A DNA stretch of 64,000 nt from Lentzea pudingi (GTDB taxonomy: Bacteria > Actinomycetota > Actinomycetes > Mycobacteriales > Pseudonocardiaceae): contig NZ_BMNC01000005.1 of NCBI RefSeq assembly GCF_014646255.1, positions 186,001 through 250,000 of the forward strand, read 5' to 3'. Numbering within the stretch: position 1 is the stretch's first letter; each line of letters opens with the position of its first letter. Of this stretch, positions 8,738 to 16,330 are shown piece by piece. Position numbers and translations under genes: made by a program. The notes below the pieces were generated by a model. It searched no databases. It had not been told where the DNA came from and saw only the letters and a program-made list of their open reading frames with translations.

Positions 8738-9271
8738 TCAGGGCCGCGGCGGTATCTTTTCGATGATCTTCGCCGTCCCCGGTGAGCTGCCCAGCAACGT
8801 GATCGTGTCGCCCCGGATCAGGTGCGCCCACGCCGGCGGCACGAACGGCCTCAGCCGGGCCGTGGCGCGTTCGCCGGGCCCCAGCACCGGCTTGGACTCG
8901 ATCCACAGCGCGGCCACCCGCTGGTGCTTGCCCGTGACGTCCCACGACGGGCGCTCTCCCCTGGCCCGCAGCGGTTCCGCGGTGACGGCCGTGGTCAGCT
9001 CGACCCGCAGCACGCCTTGGATCGACTCCACGCACCGCCACTGGAACCAGGCGTCGTCCTGGTCCATCTGCGTGGCCGCCTCGGCCAGCAGGGCCCAGTA
9101 GCGCGGTGTCTGCCAGGTGTTGCCGTCGGACTCCCCCAGCAGCTGGAGCACCAGCTCCCACTCTTCGAGGTCGAGGTAGTCGAGCAGGTCCGCGCTGCGC
9201 ACCTCGGAGGGCACCAAGGACGCGGCGAACCGCAACAACTCACCGATCTCGCTGTCGTGTCTCCCCAACAC
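8738..9271 (-). CDS. Hypothetical protein, paralog of the adjacent upstream gene
   Basis: 177 residues. The N-terminal half is helical and acidic (LLDYLDLEEWELVLQLLGES, then TWQTPRYWALLAEAATQM). The C-terminal half (SKPVLGPGERATARLRPFVP...LIRGDTITLLGSSPGTAKI) resembles domain 3 of EF-Tu-type factors in rhythm, with a PGxxAxxRLRP strand, an 'xIxxGDxIxLxx' strand and a final 'xxAxVxxI' strand. The neighbouring gene has the same layout, so the two are tandem duplicates. This is the last gene of the run radA > 9240-9788 > 8738-9271, and its start overlaps the preceding gene by 32 bp. No function is recognised; a GTPase-associated or ribosome-linked role would be speculation. Confidence 0.7.
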   Translation of the reverse strand: MLGRHDSEIGELLRFAASLVPSEVRSADLLDYLDLEEWELVLQLLGESDGNTWQTPRYWALLAEAATQMDQDDAWFQWRCVESIQGVLRVELTTAVTAEPLRARGERPSWDVTGKHQRVAALWIESKPVLGPGERATARLRPFVPPAWAHLIRGDTITLLGSSPGTAKIIEKIPPRP

Positions 9272-9788
9272 CGGCCAATTCGATCACAGTCGCCACACCC
9301 GCCACGGGCTGGCGTTCGTGAAACGCGATCACGGCGCCCTCGGCGAGGTGCGGCCACGGGTCCGCGGGCCTGAGCCGGACGACCGCCTTCCGGCCTGGTT
9401 CCAGCACCGGCATCGACTCGATCCGCATCGTCGCGAGCCGGAGCACGCCGTCCCCGAGGTCCCAGCGCGTCCCCTGCCTCTCCCCGGCGGTGATCGGGGC
9501 GGCGTCCGTCGCCAGTTCGAGTTCGGCGCGGAGGAGTCCGTGCCTCGTCTCCCCTCGGCGCCAGGTGATCCAGTCCGTGCTCAGGCGCATCTGCCGCGCG
9601 GACTCCGCCAGCAGGTCCCAGAACTCGTCGGTCTGCCACGCGATGCCGTCGAAGTCCTCCAGGATGCCGTGCGCCACCTCCGGCTCGTTGTGGTCGAGGT
9701 AGTCCAACACGTCCGCGGAGGTGCACCCCGCGTCGCTGCGCGCGTCGGCGGGGATCAACGCCGCCGCACGGCGCAGCGGGTCAGTCAT
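9240..9788 (-). CDS. Hypothetical protein translationally coupled to radA
   Basis: 182 residues from ATG 9788. That start overlaps the radA stop (the minus strand reads ATGACTGA), so it is chosen over the upstream alternative. The first half contains VLDYLDHNEPEVAHGILEDF, then WQTDEFWDLLAESARQM. The second half contains LEPGRKAVVRLRPADPWPHL, then AVIAFHERQPVAGVATVIEL, again an EF-Tu domain-3-like arrangement of short beta strands. Clear tandem paralog of the next gene downstream. In Mycobacterium the radA neighbour is disA; here this pair takes the place after radA. Function unknown. Confidence 0.75.
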   Translation of the reverse strand: MTDPLRRAAALIPADARSDAGCTSADVLDYLDHNEPEVAHGILEDFDGIAWQTDEFWDLLAESARQMRLSTDWITWRRGETRHGLLRAELELATDAAPITAGERQGTRWDLGDGVLRLATMRIESMPVLEPGRKAVVRLRPADPWPHLAEGAVIAFHERQPVAGVATVIELAGVGETRQRDR

Positions 9789-11181
9789 CCTCGCTCTTGT
9801 CCTCGCCGCCCTTGCCACTGCTGCGCTTCCGGTTCAGGCCCAGCACCTCGAGCGCCGACACCAGGTCGTTCGCCACCAGCGCCCGCACGCCGTCCGGCAA
9901 CGGGCCGTGGTCCGGCGGCACCAGGGCCTTCTTGAACCCCAGCCGCGCGGCCTCGCTGAGGCGCTTGCCCACGCCGTTGACGCGGCGGATCTCGCCGGCC
10001 AGGCCGACCTCGCCCAGCACCACCAGGTCGGCGGGCAGTGCGATCTCCCGTTCGGCCGAGGCCACCGCCAGCACCACCGCGAGGTCCGCGGCCGGCTCCA
10101 CCAGGCGCATGCCGCCGACCGTGGCGGTGAAGACGTCCTTCTGGAACAGGTTGACCTTGCCGCGCTTCTCCAGCACGGCCAGGGCCATCGAGATCCTGGC
10201 CGAGTCGAGGCCGCTGACCGCGCGCCGGGGCGCGGGCAGGTTCGTCTTGGCCACCAACGCCTGCACCTCGCCGAGCATCGGGCGCTTGCCCTCGACGATC
10301 ACCGTGACGCAGGTGCCCTCGACGGCCTTCTCCCGGCGCGTGAGGAAGAGGCCGGACGGGTCCGGCACGCACGCGATTCCGTCGTCGCGCAGCTCGAAGC
10401 AGCCCACCTCGTCCGCCGCGCCGTAACGGTTCTTGATGCCTCGCAGCAGCCGCAGACTGGAATGCCGGTCGCCCTCGAACTGCAGCACCACGTCGACCAG
10501 GTGCTCCAGAACCCTCGGCCCCGCAACGGATCCGTCCTTCGTCACGTGTCCCACCAGGACGACCGGGAGGCCGCGTTCCTTGGCCATCGCGATCAGTCCT
10601 GATGCGACGGTCCGCACCTGCGTGACGCCGCCGGGCACGCCCTCGACGCTCACCGTCGACATGGTCTGGATGGAGTCGACGATCAACATCGACGGCTTCA
10701 CCTGGTCGACCTGCCCGAGCAACGCGCTGAGCTCGCTCTCGGCCGCCAGGTACATCTCGGCGTGGAGGTTCCCCGTGCGCTCGGCGCGCAGCCGCACCTG
10801 CCCCGCGGACTCCTCGCCCGTCACGTAGAGGCAGCGGCCGTGCTCCTCCGCCCACCGGTGCGCCGTCTCCAGCAGCAGCGTCGACTTGCCGACGCCGGGC
10901 TCACCGGCGAGCAGCACTACGGCACCCGGCACCAGGCCGCCGCCCAGCACCCGGTCGAACTCGCTGACGCCCGTCGAGAGCGCCCGCGCCGACTCGATGT
11001 CGACCTCGCCGATCGGCCTCGCCTTGGAGGTCGGCGCTCCCGCCACGACACGGGTCACCGAGGCTGTGCCCCGTTCCTCGATGCTGCCCCAGGCCTGGCA
11101 CTCGGGGCAGCGGCCGAACCACTTCGCCACCTCGTGCCCGCACTCGGCACAACGGAAGATCGGCCGCGCTGTCTTCGCCAC
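9781..11181 (-). CDS. radA: DNA repair protein RadA (Sms)
   Basis: 466 residues; E. coli RadA has 460. RadA is a RecA-like, Lon-like branched-DNA helicase/migration factor in homologous recombination. Visible in order: zinc finger CAECGHEVAKWFGRCPEC near residues 10-27, Walker A GEPGVGKSTLL, Walker B-type MLIVDSIQTM, the RadA signature KNRYGAADEVG (usual KNRFG), and a C-terminal LonC-like domain with DLAVVLAVASAEREIALPAD and GEVGLAGEIRRV. GTG 11181 is chosen because the protein then begins VAKTARPIFRC, the usual RadA N-terminus. No strong Shine-Dalgarno is visible. It leads a run with the two paralogous small genes downstream. Confidence 0.96.
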   Translation of the reverse strand: MAKTARPIFRCAECGHEVAKWFGRCPECQAWGSIEERGTASVTRVVAGAPTSKARPIGEVDIESARALSTGVSEFDRVLGGGLVPGAVVLLAGEPGVGKSTLLLETAHRWAEEHGRCLYVTGEESAGQVRLRAERTGNLHAEMYLAAESELSALLGQVDQVKPSMLIVDSIQTMSTVSVEGVPGGVTQVRTVASGLIAMAKERGLPVVLVGHVTKDGSVAGPRVLEHLVDVVLQFEGDRHSSLRLLRGIKNRYGAADEVGCFELRDDGIACVPDPSGLFLTRREKAVEGTCVTVIVEGKRPMLGEVQALVAKTNLPAPRRAVSGLDSARISMALAVLEKRGKVNLFQKDVFTATVGGMRLVEPAADLAVVLAVASAEREIALPADLVVLGEVGLAGEIRRVNGVGKRLSEAARLGFKKALVPPDHGPLPDGVRALVANDLVSALEVLGLNRKRSSGKGGEDKSEDD

Positions 11182-11335
11182 GACCAGAACGGTAGAGGAC
11201 AGGTCTGACACTTCCGATCGCCGCAGGTCACAGCCACGCACAGAAGTTTCGGAGATTTTATGGGGCGTTGTGTCGATCCGGTGCGGGGCCCGTTCGACGC
11301 ATCAGTGGAAGGACACGACACACCTGGAGGACACA

Positions 11336-11767
11336 GTGAGCACCGCAACCGCTTCCGCGACGCAGACCCGCAAGTTCGCCATCGGCCGCTACGCCACCGT
11401 CGTCACCCGCGTGCTGACCGGCCTGCTGTTCGCCACGACCGGCCTGAACGGCTTCCTGATGTTCATGCCCGCCCCGGACCCCAGCACCATGGCGGCCGAC
11501 GGCGTGGCGTTCAACGCGGCCCTCTACGCGACCGGCTACATGGTGCAGCTGACGTCCGGCGTCCAACTGCTCGCCGGCGTCCTGCTGGTGATCGGCCGGT
11601 TCGTGCCGCTGGCGCTGGCCCTGCTCGCCCCGGTGGTCGTGAACATCTTCCTGTTCCACGTCTTCCTGGAGCCGAGCGGCATGGTGATGGCACTGCTCGT
11701 GGTCGCCGCCGAGATCGGCCTCGCGTGGGCCTACCGCGACAAGTTCGCCCCGATGCTCAAGCCCTGA
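11336..11767 (+). CDS. DoxX-like small membrane protein
   Basis: 143 residues with four hydrophobic helices (VVTRVLTGLLFATTGLNGFL; LTSGVQLLAGVLLVIG; PLALALLAPVVVNIFLFHVF; VMALLVVAAEIGLAWAY), the layout of DoxX/DoxD-type proteins. GTG 11336 follows GGAGG (11326-11330) by 5 nt, which fixes the start. DoxX-family proteins are linked to redox and thiosulfate/quinone chemistry, but no catalytic motif supports a specific role here. It is divergent from radA, with 154 bp between them, and ends opposite lpqE with a terminator hairpin between. Confidence 0.75.
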   Translation: MSTATASATQTRKFAIGRYATVVTRVLTGLLFATTGLNGFLMFMPAPDPSTMAADGVAFNAALYATGYMVQLTSGVQLLAGVLLVIGRFVPLALALLAPVVVNIFLFHVFLEPSGMVMALLVVAAEIGLAWAYRDKFAPMLKP

Positions 11768-11797
11768 CCCCTCGACAGTCCGGACCCCCCAACGCCG

Positions 11798-11830
11798 AAC
11801 GCCGCCCCCTGGATGCCAGGAGGCGGCGTT
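11798..11830. terminator. Hairpin between convergent doxX-like gene and lpqE
   Basis: AACGCCGCC (11798-11806) and GGCGGCGTT (11822-11830) form a perfect 9-bp stem; part of the loop can also pair (CCTGG/CCAGG). Position between two convergent stops suggests a shared terminator. Confidence 0.6.
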
Positions 11831-11899
11831 TCGCACGTCGTTGCGAGCTCGCGACTTCCCGGCGAACGAGCCGGAGTCTGCGGAGCAGCGACCAAAAAT

Positions 11900-12682
11900 T
11901 CAGTGACCGCCGGACTCGTGGTTCTCGCTCGTGCGCTTGTGGTCGGACGGCGCCATGGGCACCTCCAGCGTCAGGGAGCCGGCCTTCTCGAACAGGAAGG
12001 TGATCTTGACGGTCTGGGCCGCCACCACCTCGCGGTTCAGCTTCTTGAGCGTGCAGCGGATCTGCAGCACCTCGAGGTCCGGGTCGACCGCCACCGGAGC
12101 AGAGGAGGACGGGCGGCCGGTCGTCGACGGGGCACCGGACGAGGACGCGTTCGACGACGGGGCGCCGGACGACGACGGGTTGCCCGACGTCGAGGACGGG
12201 GTGCCCGCGCTGGACGACGGCGTGCCCGCGTTCGACGAGGGGGCGCCCGAGGTCGGCGCGACCGACGAGGACGAGACAGCAGAGGACGACGGCGAAGAGG
12301 ACTTCACCGGGGCCTTCGAGGCGTCGTACTCGGCCCGCAGCGCGAACTGCGCCGGGATCTCCTTCGAACCGACGATCTCCGCCTCGGCCTCGGACGCGTC
12401 CGACTTGATCGACAGCAGCTTGTCCGGGGTGGACCCCGTGTTCGCGATGACGAACGTCAGCGGCACATCAGCGCCGTCGGGGTACCGGTTGCCGTCCGGC
12501 GGGAAGGCGAGCATGGCGTTGCGCACCGCGATCGGGCCAGCGTTGCCGCTCGCACCGTCCACGGCGGCGACCTGGGTGTCGGTCTGGGTGACCTGACCGG
12601 CGCTGCAGCCGACCGCCACCAGGCCGAGGCCCGCGGCCAGCGCTGCCGTCACGATCATCCGGCGAGACACTCCTGAGTTCAC
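11900..12682 (-). CDS. lpqE: LpqE-like lipoprotein with a Ser/Pro-rich insert
   Basis: 260 residues. The N-terminus has a signal peptide ending in the lipobox LVAVGC, so it should be a membrane-anchored exported lipoprotein. After the Cys come TDTQVAAVDGASGN, NAMLAFPPDGNRYPDGADVP and VIANTGSTPDKLLSIKSD; the C-terminus has LEVLQIRCTLKKLNREVV, then KITFLFEKAGSLTLEVPM. This layout and the place between radA and carD match mycobacterial LpqE, a PCuAC-like copper-associated family. Residues ~126-197 are an unusual run of Ser/Gly/Ala/Pro/Thr repeats (APSSNAG, TPSSSAG, TPSSTSG, NPSSSG) splitting the domain. GTG 12682 is taken as start; GTG 12673 is possible. Confidence 0.75.
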   Translation of the reverse strand: MNSGVSRRMIVTAALAAGLGLVAVGCSAGQVTQTDTQVAAVDGASGNAGPIAVRNAMLAFPPDGNRYPDGADVPLTFVIANTGSTPDKLLSIKSDASEAEAEIVGSKEIPAQFALRAEYDASKAPVKSSSPSSSAVSSSSVAPTSGAPSSNAGTPSSSAGTPSSTSGNPSSSGAPSSNASSSGAPSTTGRPSSSAPVAVDPDLEVLQIRCTLKKLNREVVAAQTVKITFLFEKAGSLTLEVPMAPSDHKRTSENHESGGH

Positions 12683-12879
12683 GGCTCCAGCGTCCTTCCT
12701 AGGGAACAACCACCAGGCAAGGAGCCTAACCGGGACCCGAATCGAGGGCGCGACTGGCTGCCAGTCGATCTTCGATGAGACGTACCTTGCACGCGAACAG
12801 GTGGTTTGTCAACCCCCCGCATGGCCCTGACCAGCGCTAACGGATCATCGAGCAGCGATCGGAGGGTTGCCGGACGTGT

Positions 12880-12885
12880 TAGGAT
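12880..12885 (+). promoter_or_regulatory. Candidate -10 element of the carD promoter
   Basis: TAGGAT lies 28 bp before the carD ATG, the usual spacing for a short leader, and fits the actinobacterial TANNNT -10 pattern. No convincing -35 sits 16-19 bp upstream, which is common for sigma-A promoters that depend on CarD/RbpA. The GAAAGG Shine-Dalgarno follows at about 12895-12900. Confidence 0.4.
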
Positions 12886-12912
12886 GGAGGCATCGAAAGG
12901 GGCAGAGGACAC

Positions 12913-13401
12913 ATGGTTTTCAAGGTCGGAGAGACCGTCGTCTACCCGCACCACGGTGCCGCTCTCATCGAAGCAATCGAGACCCGCGTGATCAAGGGCG
13001 AGGAAAAGAAGTACCTCGTTCTGAAGGTAGCGCAGGGCGACCTCACCGTACGGGTTCCCGCTGACAACGCCGAAATCGTAGGCGTGCGTGACGTTGTCGG
13101 CCAGGAAGGGCTCGACAAGGTTTTCGAGGTCTTGCGTGCTCCCCACACCGAGGAGCCGACCAACTGGTCTCGGCGGTACAAGGCCAACCTTGAGAAGCTC
13201 GCCTCCGGCGACGTGAACAAGGTTGCGGAAGTGGTGCGCGACCTCTGGCGGCGCGAAAAGGATCGCGGGCTTTCCGCGGGCGAGAAGCGGATGCTGGCGA
13301 AGGCGCGGCAGATACTGGTCAGCGAGCTGGCGCTGGCCGAGGGCACCGACGAGGACAAGGCCGAGGTTCTCCTCGACGAAGTTCTCGCCACTGCCTCGTA
13401 A
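12913..13401 (+). CDS. carD: CarD family RNA polymerase-binding transcription factor
   Basis: 162 residues, the same length as mycobacterial CarD. CarD binds the beta-1 lobe of RNA polymerase and stabilises the open complex, chiefly at rRNA promoters. The N-terminal RNAP-interaction domain reads VFKVGETVVYPHHGAALIEA with KYLVLKVAQGDLTVRVPAD. The C-terminal DNA-binding helices include the conserved Trp segment PTNWSRRYKANLEKLASGD, then VVRDLWRREKDRGLSAGEKR. It is divergent from lpqE and heads a run with ispD and ispF, as in Mycobacterium. Confidence 0.97.
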   Translation: MVFKVGETVVYPHHGAALIEAIETRVIKGEEKKYLVLKVAQGDLTVRVPADNAEIVGVRDVVGQEGLDKVFEVLRAPHTEEPTNWSRRYKANLEKLASGDVNKVAEVVRDLWRREKDRGLSAGEKRMLAKARQILVSELALAEGTDEDKAEVLLDEVLATAS

Positions 13402-13443
13402 TTCTCGAAGAACCACAACTGAGCATCGGATGTTGTCGCGAAC

Positions 13444-14136
13444 ATGAGTGTTGTCGCGCTCGTGCCCGCGGCAGGGCGGGGTGAGCGTCTGGGCTACGGG
13501 ATGCCCAAGGCGCTCGTGCCGGTCAACGGTGTACCGCTGTTGACTCGTGCCGTGCGGGGCCTGTTCGAATCGGGCCACGTCCAGCACGTCGTCATCGCCG
13601 CTCCACCGTCCGATGTGGACCAAGTGCACACCGCAACCGCCTCGCTGGCCCCGGCCGGCGGGGCGGTGCACGTGCTTTCAGGGGGAGCGCAGCGCTCCGA
13701 CTCGGTGCGACTCGCCCTCGAACACGCGCTCCGCGTGATTCCGGACACCTCGATCGTGCTGGTCCACGACGCCGCTCGTGCCTTCACCCCTCCCGAGGTC
13801 ATCGCCGGTGTGGTCGCCGCCGTGCGCGACGGGTTCGACGCCGTCGTCCCGGTGCTCCCGGTCGCCGACACGATCAAGCAGGTGGACGAGGCCGGAGTGG
13901 TCGTCTCCACACCTGATCGAGCCGGTCTGCGGGTCGTGCAGACCCCGCAGGGTTTCCGCGCAGAGACTCTCAAAGCCGCCTACAGCTCCGGTATCGCCGC
14001 GACTGACGACGCCGGTCTCGTGGAGAAGAACGGTGTCGCGGTGCACACGGTTCCCGGCCACCCCCACGCCATGAAGATCACCACCCCGTTCGACCTCGCG
14101 GTCGCGGCGGCACTGTTCAGCGGAGGCCAGCGGTGA
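13444..14136 (+). CDS. ispD: 2-C-methyl-D-erythritol 4-phosphate cytidylyltransferase
   Basis: 230 residues. Transfers CMP from CTP to MEP in the non-mevalonate isoprenoid pathway. The nucleotide-binding signature PAAGRGERLGYGMPKALVPV is at the N-terminus, with VLVHDAARAFTPPEVI, VPVLPVADTIKQVD and RAGLRVVQTPQGFRAETL in family order. It lies 42 bp after carD and overlaps ispF by 4 bp (GTGA). The ten bases TGTTGTCGCG occur twice around the start, before the ATG and as codons 3-6, so the leader looks locally duplicated. Confidence 0.96.
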   Translation: MSVVALVPAAGRGERLGYGMPKALVPVNGVPLLTRAVRGLFESGHVQHVVIAAPPSDVDQVHTATASLAPAGGAVHVLSGGAQRSDSVRLALEHALRVIPDTSIVLVHDAARAFTPPEVIAGVVAAVRDGFDAVVPVLPVADTIKQVDEAGVVVSTPDRAGLRVVQTPQGFRAETLKAAYSSGIAATDDAGLVEKNGVAVHTVPGHPHAMKITTPFDLAVAAALFSGGQR

Positions 14137-14600
14137 GGATCGGCCAGGGCGTCGACGTCCACCCGATCGAGGCAGGACGTGAGTGCTGGGTCGCCGGCCT
14201 GCTGTGGGAGGGCGTGGACGGGTGCGCCGGTCACTCCGACGGCGACGTGGCCTCGCACGCCCTGTGCGACGCGCTCCTCTCGGCGGCGGGCCTGGGTGAT
14301 CTGGGCGCTGTCTTCGGCACGTCCGACCCGCGCTGGTCGGGTGCGCACGGCGTGGTCCTGCTCACGGAGGTGCGCCGCCTCGTCGAGGAGGCCGGCTTCC
14401 GTGTGGGAAACGCCACAGTGCAGGTCATCGGCAACCAGCCGCGCATCGGCAAGCGCCGCGAAGAGGCCCAGAAGACGCTCTCGGAGGCCGTCGGCGGGCC
14501 CGTCTCGGTCGCCGGCACCACCACGGACGGCCTCGGTCTCACAGGGCGGAACGAGGGCATCGCGGCGATCGCGACGGCTCTGCTGTTCCCCGTAGCCTGA
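14133..14600 (+). CDS. ispF: 2-C-methyl-D-erythritol 2,4-cyclodiphosphate synthase
   Basis: 155 residues. Cyclises CDP-ME 2-phosphate to MEcPP with release of CMP. The metal ligands sit in GQGVDVHPIEAG (Asp and His) and in GHSDGDVASHALCDALLSAA. GDLGAVFGTSDPRWSGA forms the substrate loop, and GTTTDGLGLTGRNEGIAAIA is the C-terminal CDP-binding stretch. The GTG start overlaps the ispD stop, so the two are translationally coupled. Confidence 0.96.
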   Translation: MRIGQGVDVHPIEAGRECWVAGLLWEGVDGCAGHSDGDVASHALCDALLSAAGLGDLGAVFGTSDPRWSGAHGVVLLTEVRRLVEEAGFRVGNATVQVIGNQPRIGKRREEAQKTLSEAVGGPVSVAGTTTDGLGLTGRNEGIAAIATALLFPVA

Positions 14601-14604
14601 CCTC

Positions 14605-14997
14605 ATGGCCACGCTTTCAGATGCACAGCGCGAACTCCTGGACAGCCCCAACTACGGCACGGTCGCGACGCTGACCAAGGACGGCAGCCCGCAGACCTCC
14701 GTCGTCTGGGTCAAGCGCGACGGTGACGACGTGCTGTTCTCCACGGTCGTCGGCCGCGCGAAGGAACGCCACCTGCAGAACGACCCGCGGGTGAGCATCA
14801 CCGTCATCAACAAGGACAACCCCTACCAGTACAGCGAGTTCCGCGGTGACGCGTCGCTGACGACCGAGGGCGGCGCCGAGCTCATCAACGAGCTCTCGCA
14901 CAAGTACCTCGGCAAGGACTACCCGGGCGACGCCGGCACGGACAACGTCCGCGTCATCGTGCGCGTGAAGGTCGCCAAGACCACCGGCAACGCATAA
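14605..14997 (+). CDS. PPOX-class (F420/FMN) pyridoxamine 5'-phosphate oxidase-like protein
   Basis: 130 residues forming one split-barrel flavin-binding domain. TVATLTKDGSPQTSVVWVKR, DDVLFSTVVGRAKERHLQND and RVSITVINKDNPYQYSEFRG follow the pattern of the PPOX-class F420-dependent family found widely in actinobacteria. Such proteins reduce or oxidise small molecules with F420 or FMN; the substrate here is unknown. It begins only 4 bp after ispF and probably shares its transcript. It faces the next small membrane gene tail to tail. Confidence 0.85.
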   Translation: MATLSDAQRELLDSPNYGTVATLTKDGSPQTSVVWVKRDGDDVLFSTVVGRAKERHLQNDPRVSITVINKDNPYQYSEFRGDASLTTEGGAELINELSHKYLGKDYPGDAGTDNVRVIVRVKVAKTTGNA

Positions 14998-15010
14998 GGC
15001 GTGTCCCGCC

Positions 15011-15307
15011 CTAACGGGGCTGCCTCTGCACGGGCACCTTCAGCACGGCCGTGCCGCCGTCGAGGTCCACCCGGCTCCGCGGCGGCGCGTGATCGCCCTC
15101 GTCGTCGCGCAGCTGCCGTTCCTCCTTGCGGAACTCCAACTCGTCGCGCTTGCCGGCCTCGAACGTGGCTCCCAGCTCACCGATCCCCGCGCTCGACATC
15201 GGCATGCCCTTCTTCCTGCCGCGGACGAACCTCTCGAACACGGCGAGGAAGAACAGGGCCGCCACCAACGCGGGTAACGACATCGCGAACAGGAACCCCA
15301 GGCTCAT
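15011..15307 (-). CDS. Small single-pass membrane protein, possibly DUF6191-type
   Basis: 98 residues. One N-terminal helix (LGFLFAMSLPALVAALFFLAV) is followed by a basic stretch RFVRGRKKG and a charged cytoplasmic tail with GKRDELEFRKEERQLRDDEG, then APPRSRVDLDGGTAVLKVP. Short actinobacterial proteins with the tail pattern 'LRDDEGDxAPPRSxVDLDxG' are grouped as DUF6191; I make that link from memory of the motif. Function unknown. It is divergent from the TIR-domain gene with 52 bp between starts. Confidence 0.65.
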   Translation of the reverse strand: MSLGFLFAMSLPALVAALFFLAVFERFVRGRKKGMPMSSAGIGELGATFEAGKRDELEFRKEERQLRDDEGDHAPPRSRVDLDGGTAVLKVPVQRQPR

Positions 15308-15359
15308 ACCTTCCCAACTCCCCGCACAGCGGTGTGGTTCCCGCCACTACGATCGCCTG

Positions 15360-16304
15360 GTGCCCAAGTACGACGTGTGCCTCTCCTTCGCCGGCGAAGA
15401 CCGCCCCTACGTCGACGAGGTGGCCCGCCACCTCACCGAACTGGGCGTGACCCGCTTCTACGACACCGACGAGCAAGCCGATCTCTGGGGGAAGAACCTC
15501 GTCGAGCACCTCGACCAGATCTACCGCCACGACTCGCGCTTCTGCGTGATGTTCGTGTCGCAGCACTACGCCAGGAAGATGTGGACCAAGCACGAGCGGC
15601 AGGCCGCGTTCGACCGCGCGCTGGTCTCCGACACCGAGTACGTGCTGCCCGTCCGCTTCGACGACACCGAGATCCCCGCGCTGCGGGCAGGCACCGGCTA
15701 CCTGGACATCCGCCACAGCACTCCGCGCGAGCTGGCGGAGATGATCGCCAGGAAGGTCGGCACCGCGGTTCCCGGGCCGAAGGCCGGCTGGGAGTACCAG
15801 CTGTTCGCCGACACCGTCGGGCTGCACATGCGCAACCTCAAGGACAAGCGGACGCGTCACGAGATGGGCGGCGCGAAGCCGACGCGCATGATCACCCAGG
15901 ACGTCGACGCGCTCGACACGTTCATGGCGCGCAGCCGGGCGTTCGACAAGATCATCAACGGCGTCGCGGACCTGCTCTCCCCCGGCAGGTTGCAGAGCGC
16001 GTTCGGTCCGGCCGGGCGTCCCGGCGACAGCGACAAGATCAAGTACCTGGCCAACAGCTTCGTGGAGGCCTACGAGAGCCTGCTCGACTGGTCCGCCGAG
16101 CTGCGCGGCACCACGACGCCGGACCGGTTCACCGCGCTCTACTCCACCGCGGCGCACCTCTCCGACCAGCCGCTGAAGCAGATCGAACAGTTCGTCGAGG
16201 AGTTCCAGGCCGCGAGCAACCGCGGCGCGGGCGACCTGCAGCTGACCCTCTCCTACGACGCGTCCGCCGTCGAGGCCGAGCTCAAAAAGGTCCAGACCAA
16301 CTAG
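15360..16304 (+). CDS. TIR-domain protein with uncharacterised C-terminal region
   Basis: 314 residues. Residues ~3-125 are a bacterial TIR domain: YDVCLSFAGEDRPYVDEVAR (box 1), RFYDTDEQADLWGKNLVEHL, FCVMFVSQHYARKMWTKHER (Glu79 in the position of the catalytic glutamate), and YVLPVRFDDTEIPALRAG. TIR domains of this type are often NAD-cleaving effectors of anti-phage systems, but some are only scaffolds. Residues ~140-314 are helical, beginning EYQLFADTVGLHMRNLKDKR, with no family I recognise; it could be a sensing or oligomerisation module. The GTG start is set by where TIR homology begins. It sits between isoprenoid genes and cysS, with no obvious partner. Confidence 0.85.
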   Translation: MPKYDVCLSFAGEDRPYVDEVARHLTELGVTRFYDTDEQADLWGKNLVEHLDQIYRHDSRFCVMFVSQHYARKMWTKHERQAAFDRALVSDTEYVLPVRFDDTEIPALRAGTGYLDIRHSTPRELAEMIARKVGTAVPGPKAGWEYQLFADTVGLHMRNLKDKRTRHEMGGAKPTRMITQDVDALDTFMARSRAFDKIINGVADLLSPGRLQSAFGPAGRPGDSDKIKYLANSFVEAYESLLDWSAELRGTTTPDRFTALYSTAAHLSDQPLKQIEQFVEEFQAASNRGAGDLQLTLSYDASAVEAELKKVQTN

Positions 16305-16330
16305 CCGCTCGGGCACGTAGAGTCGGGGGC

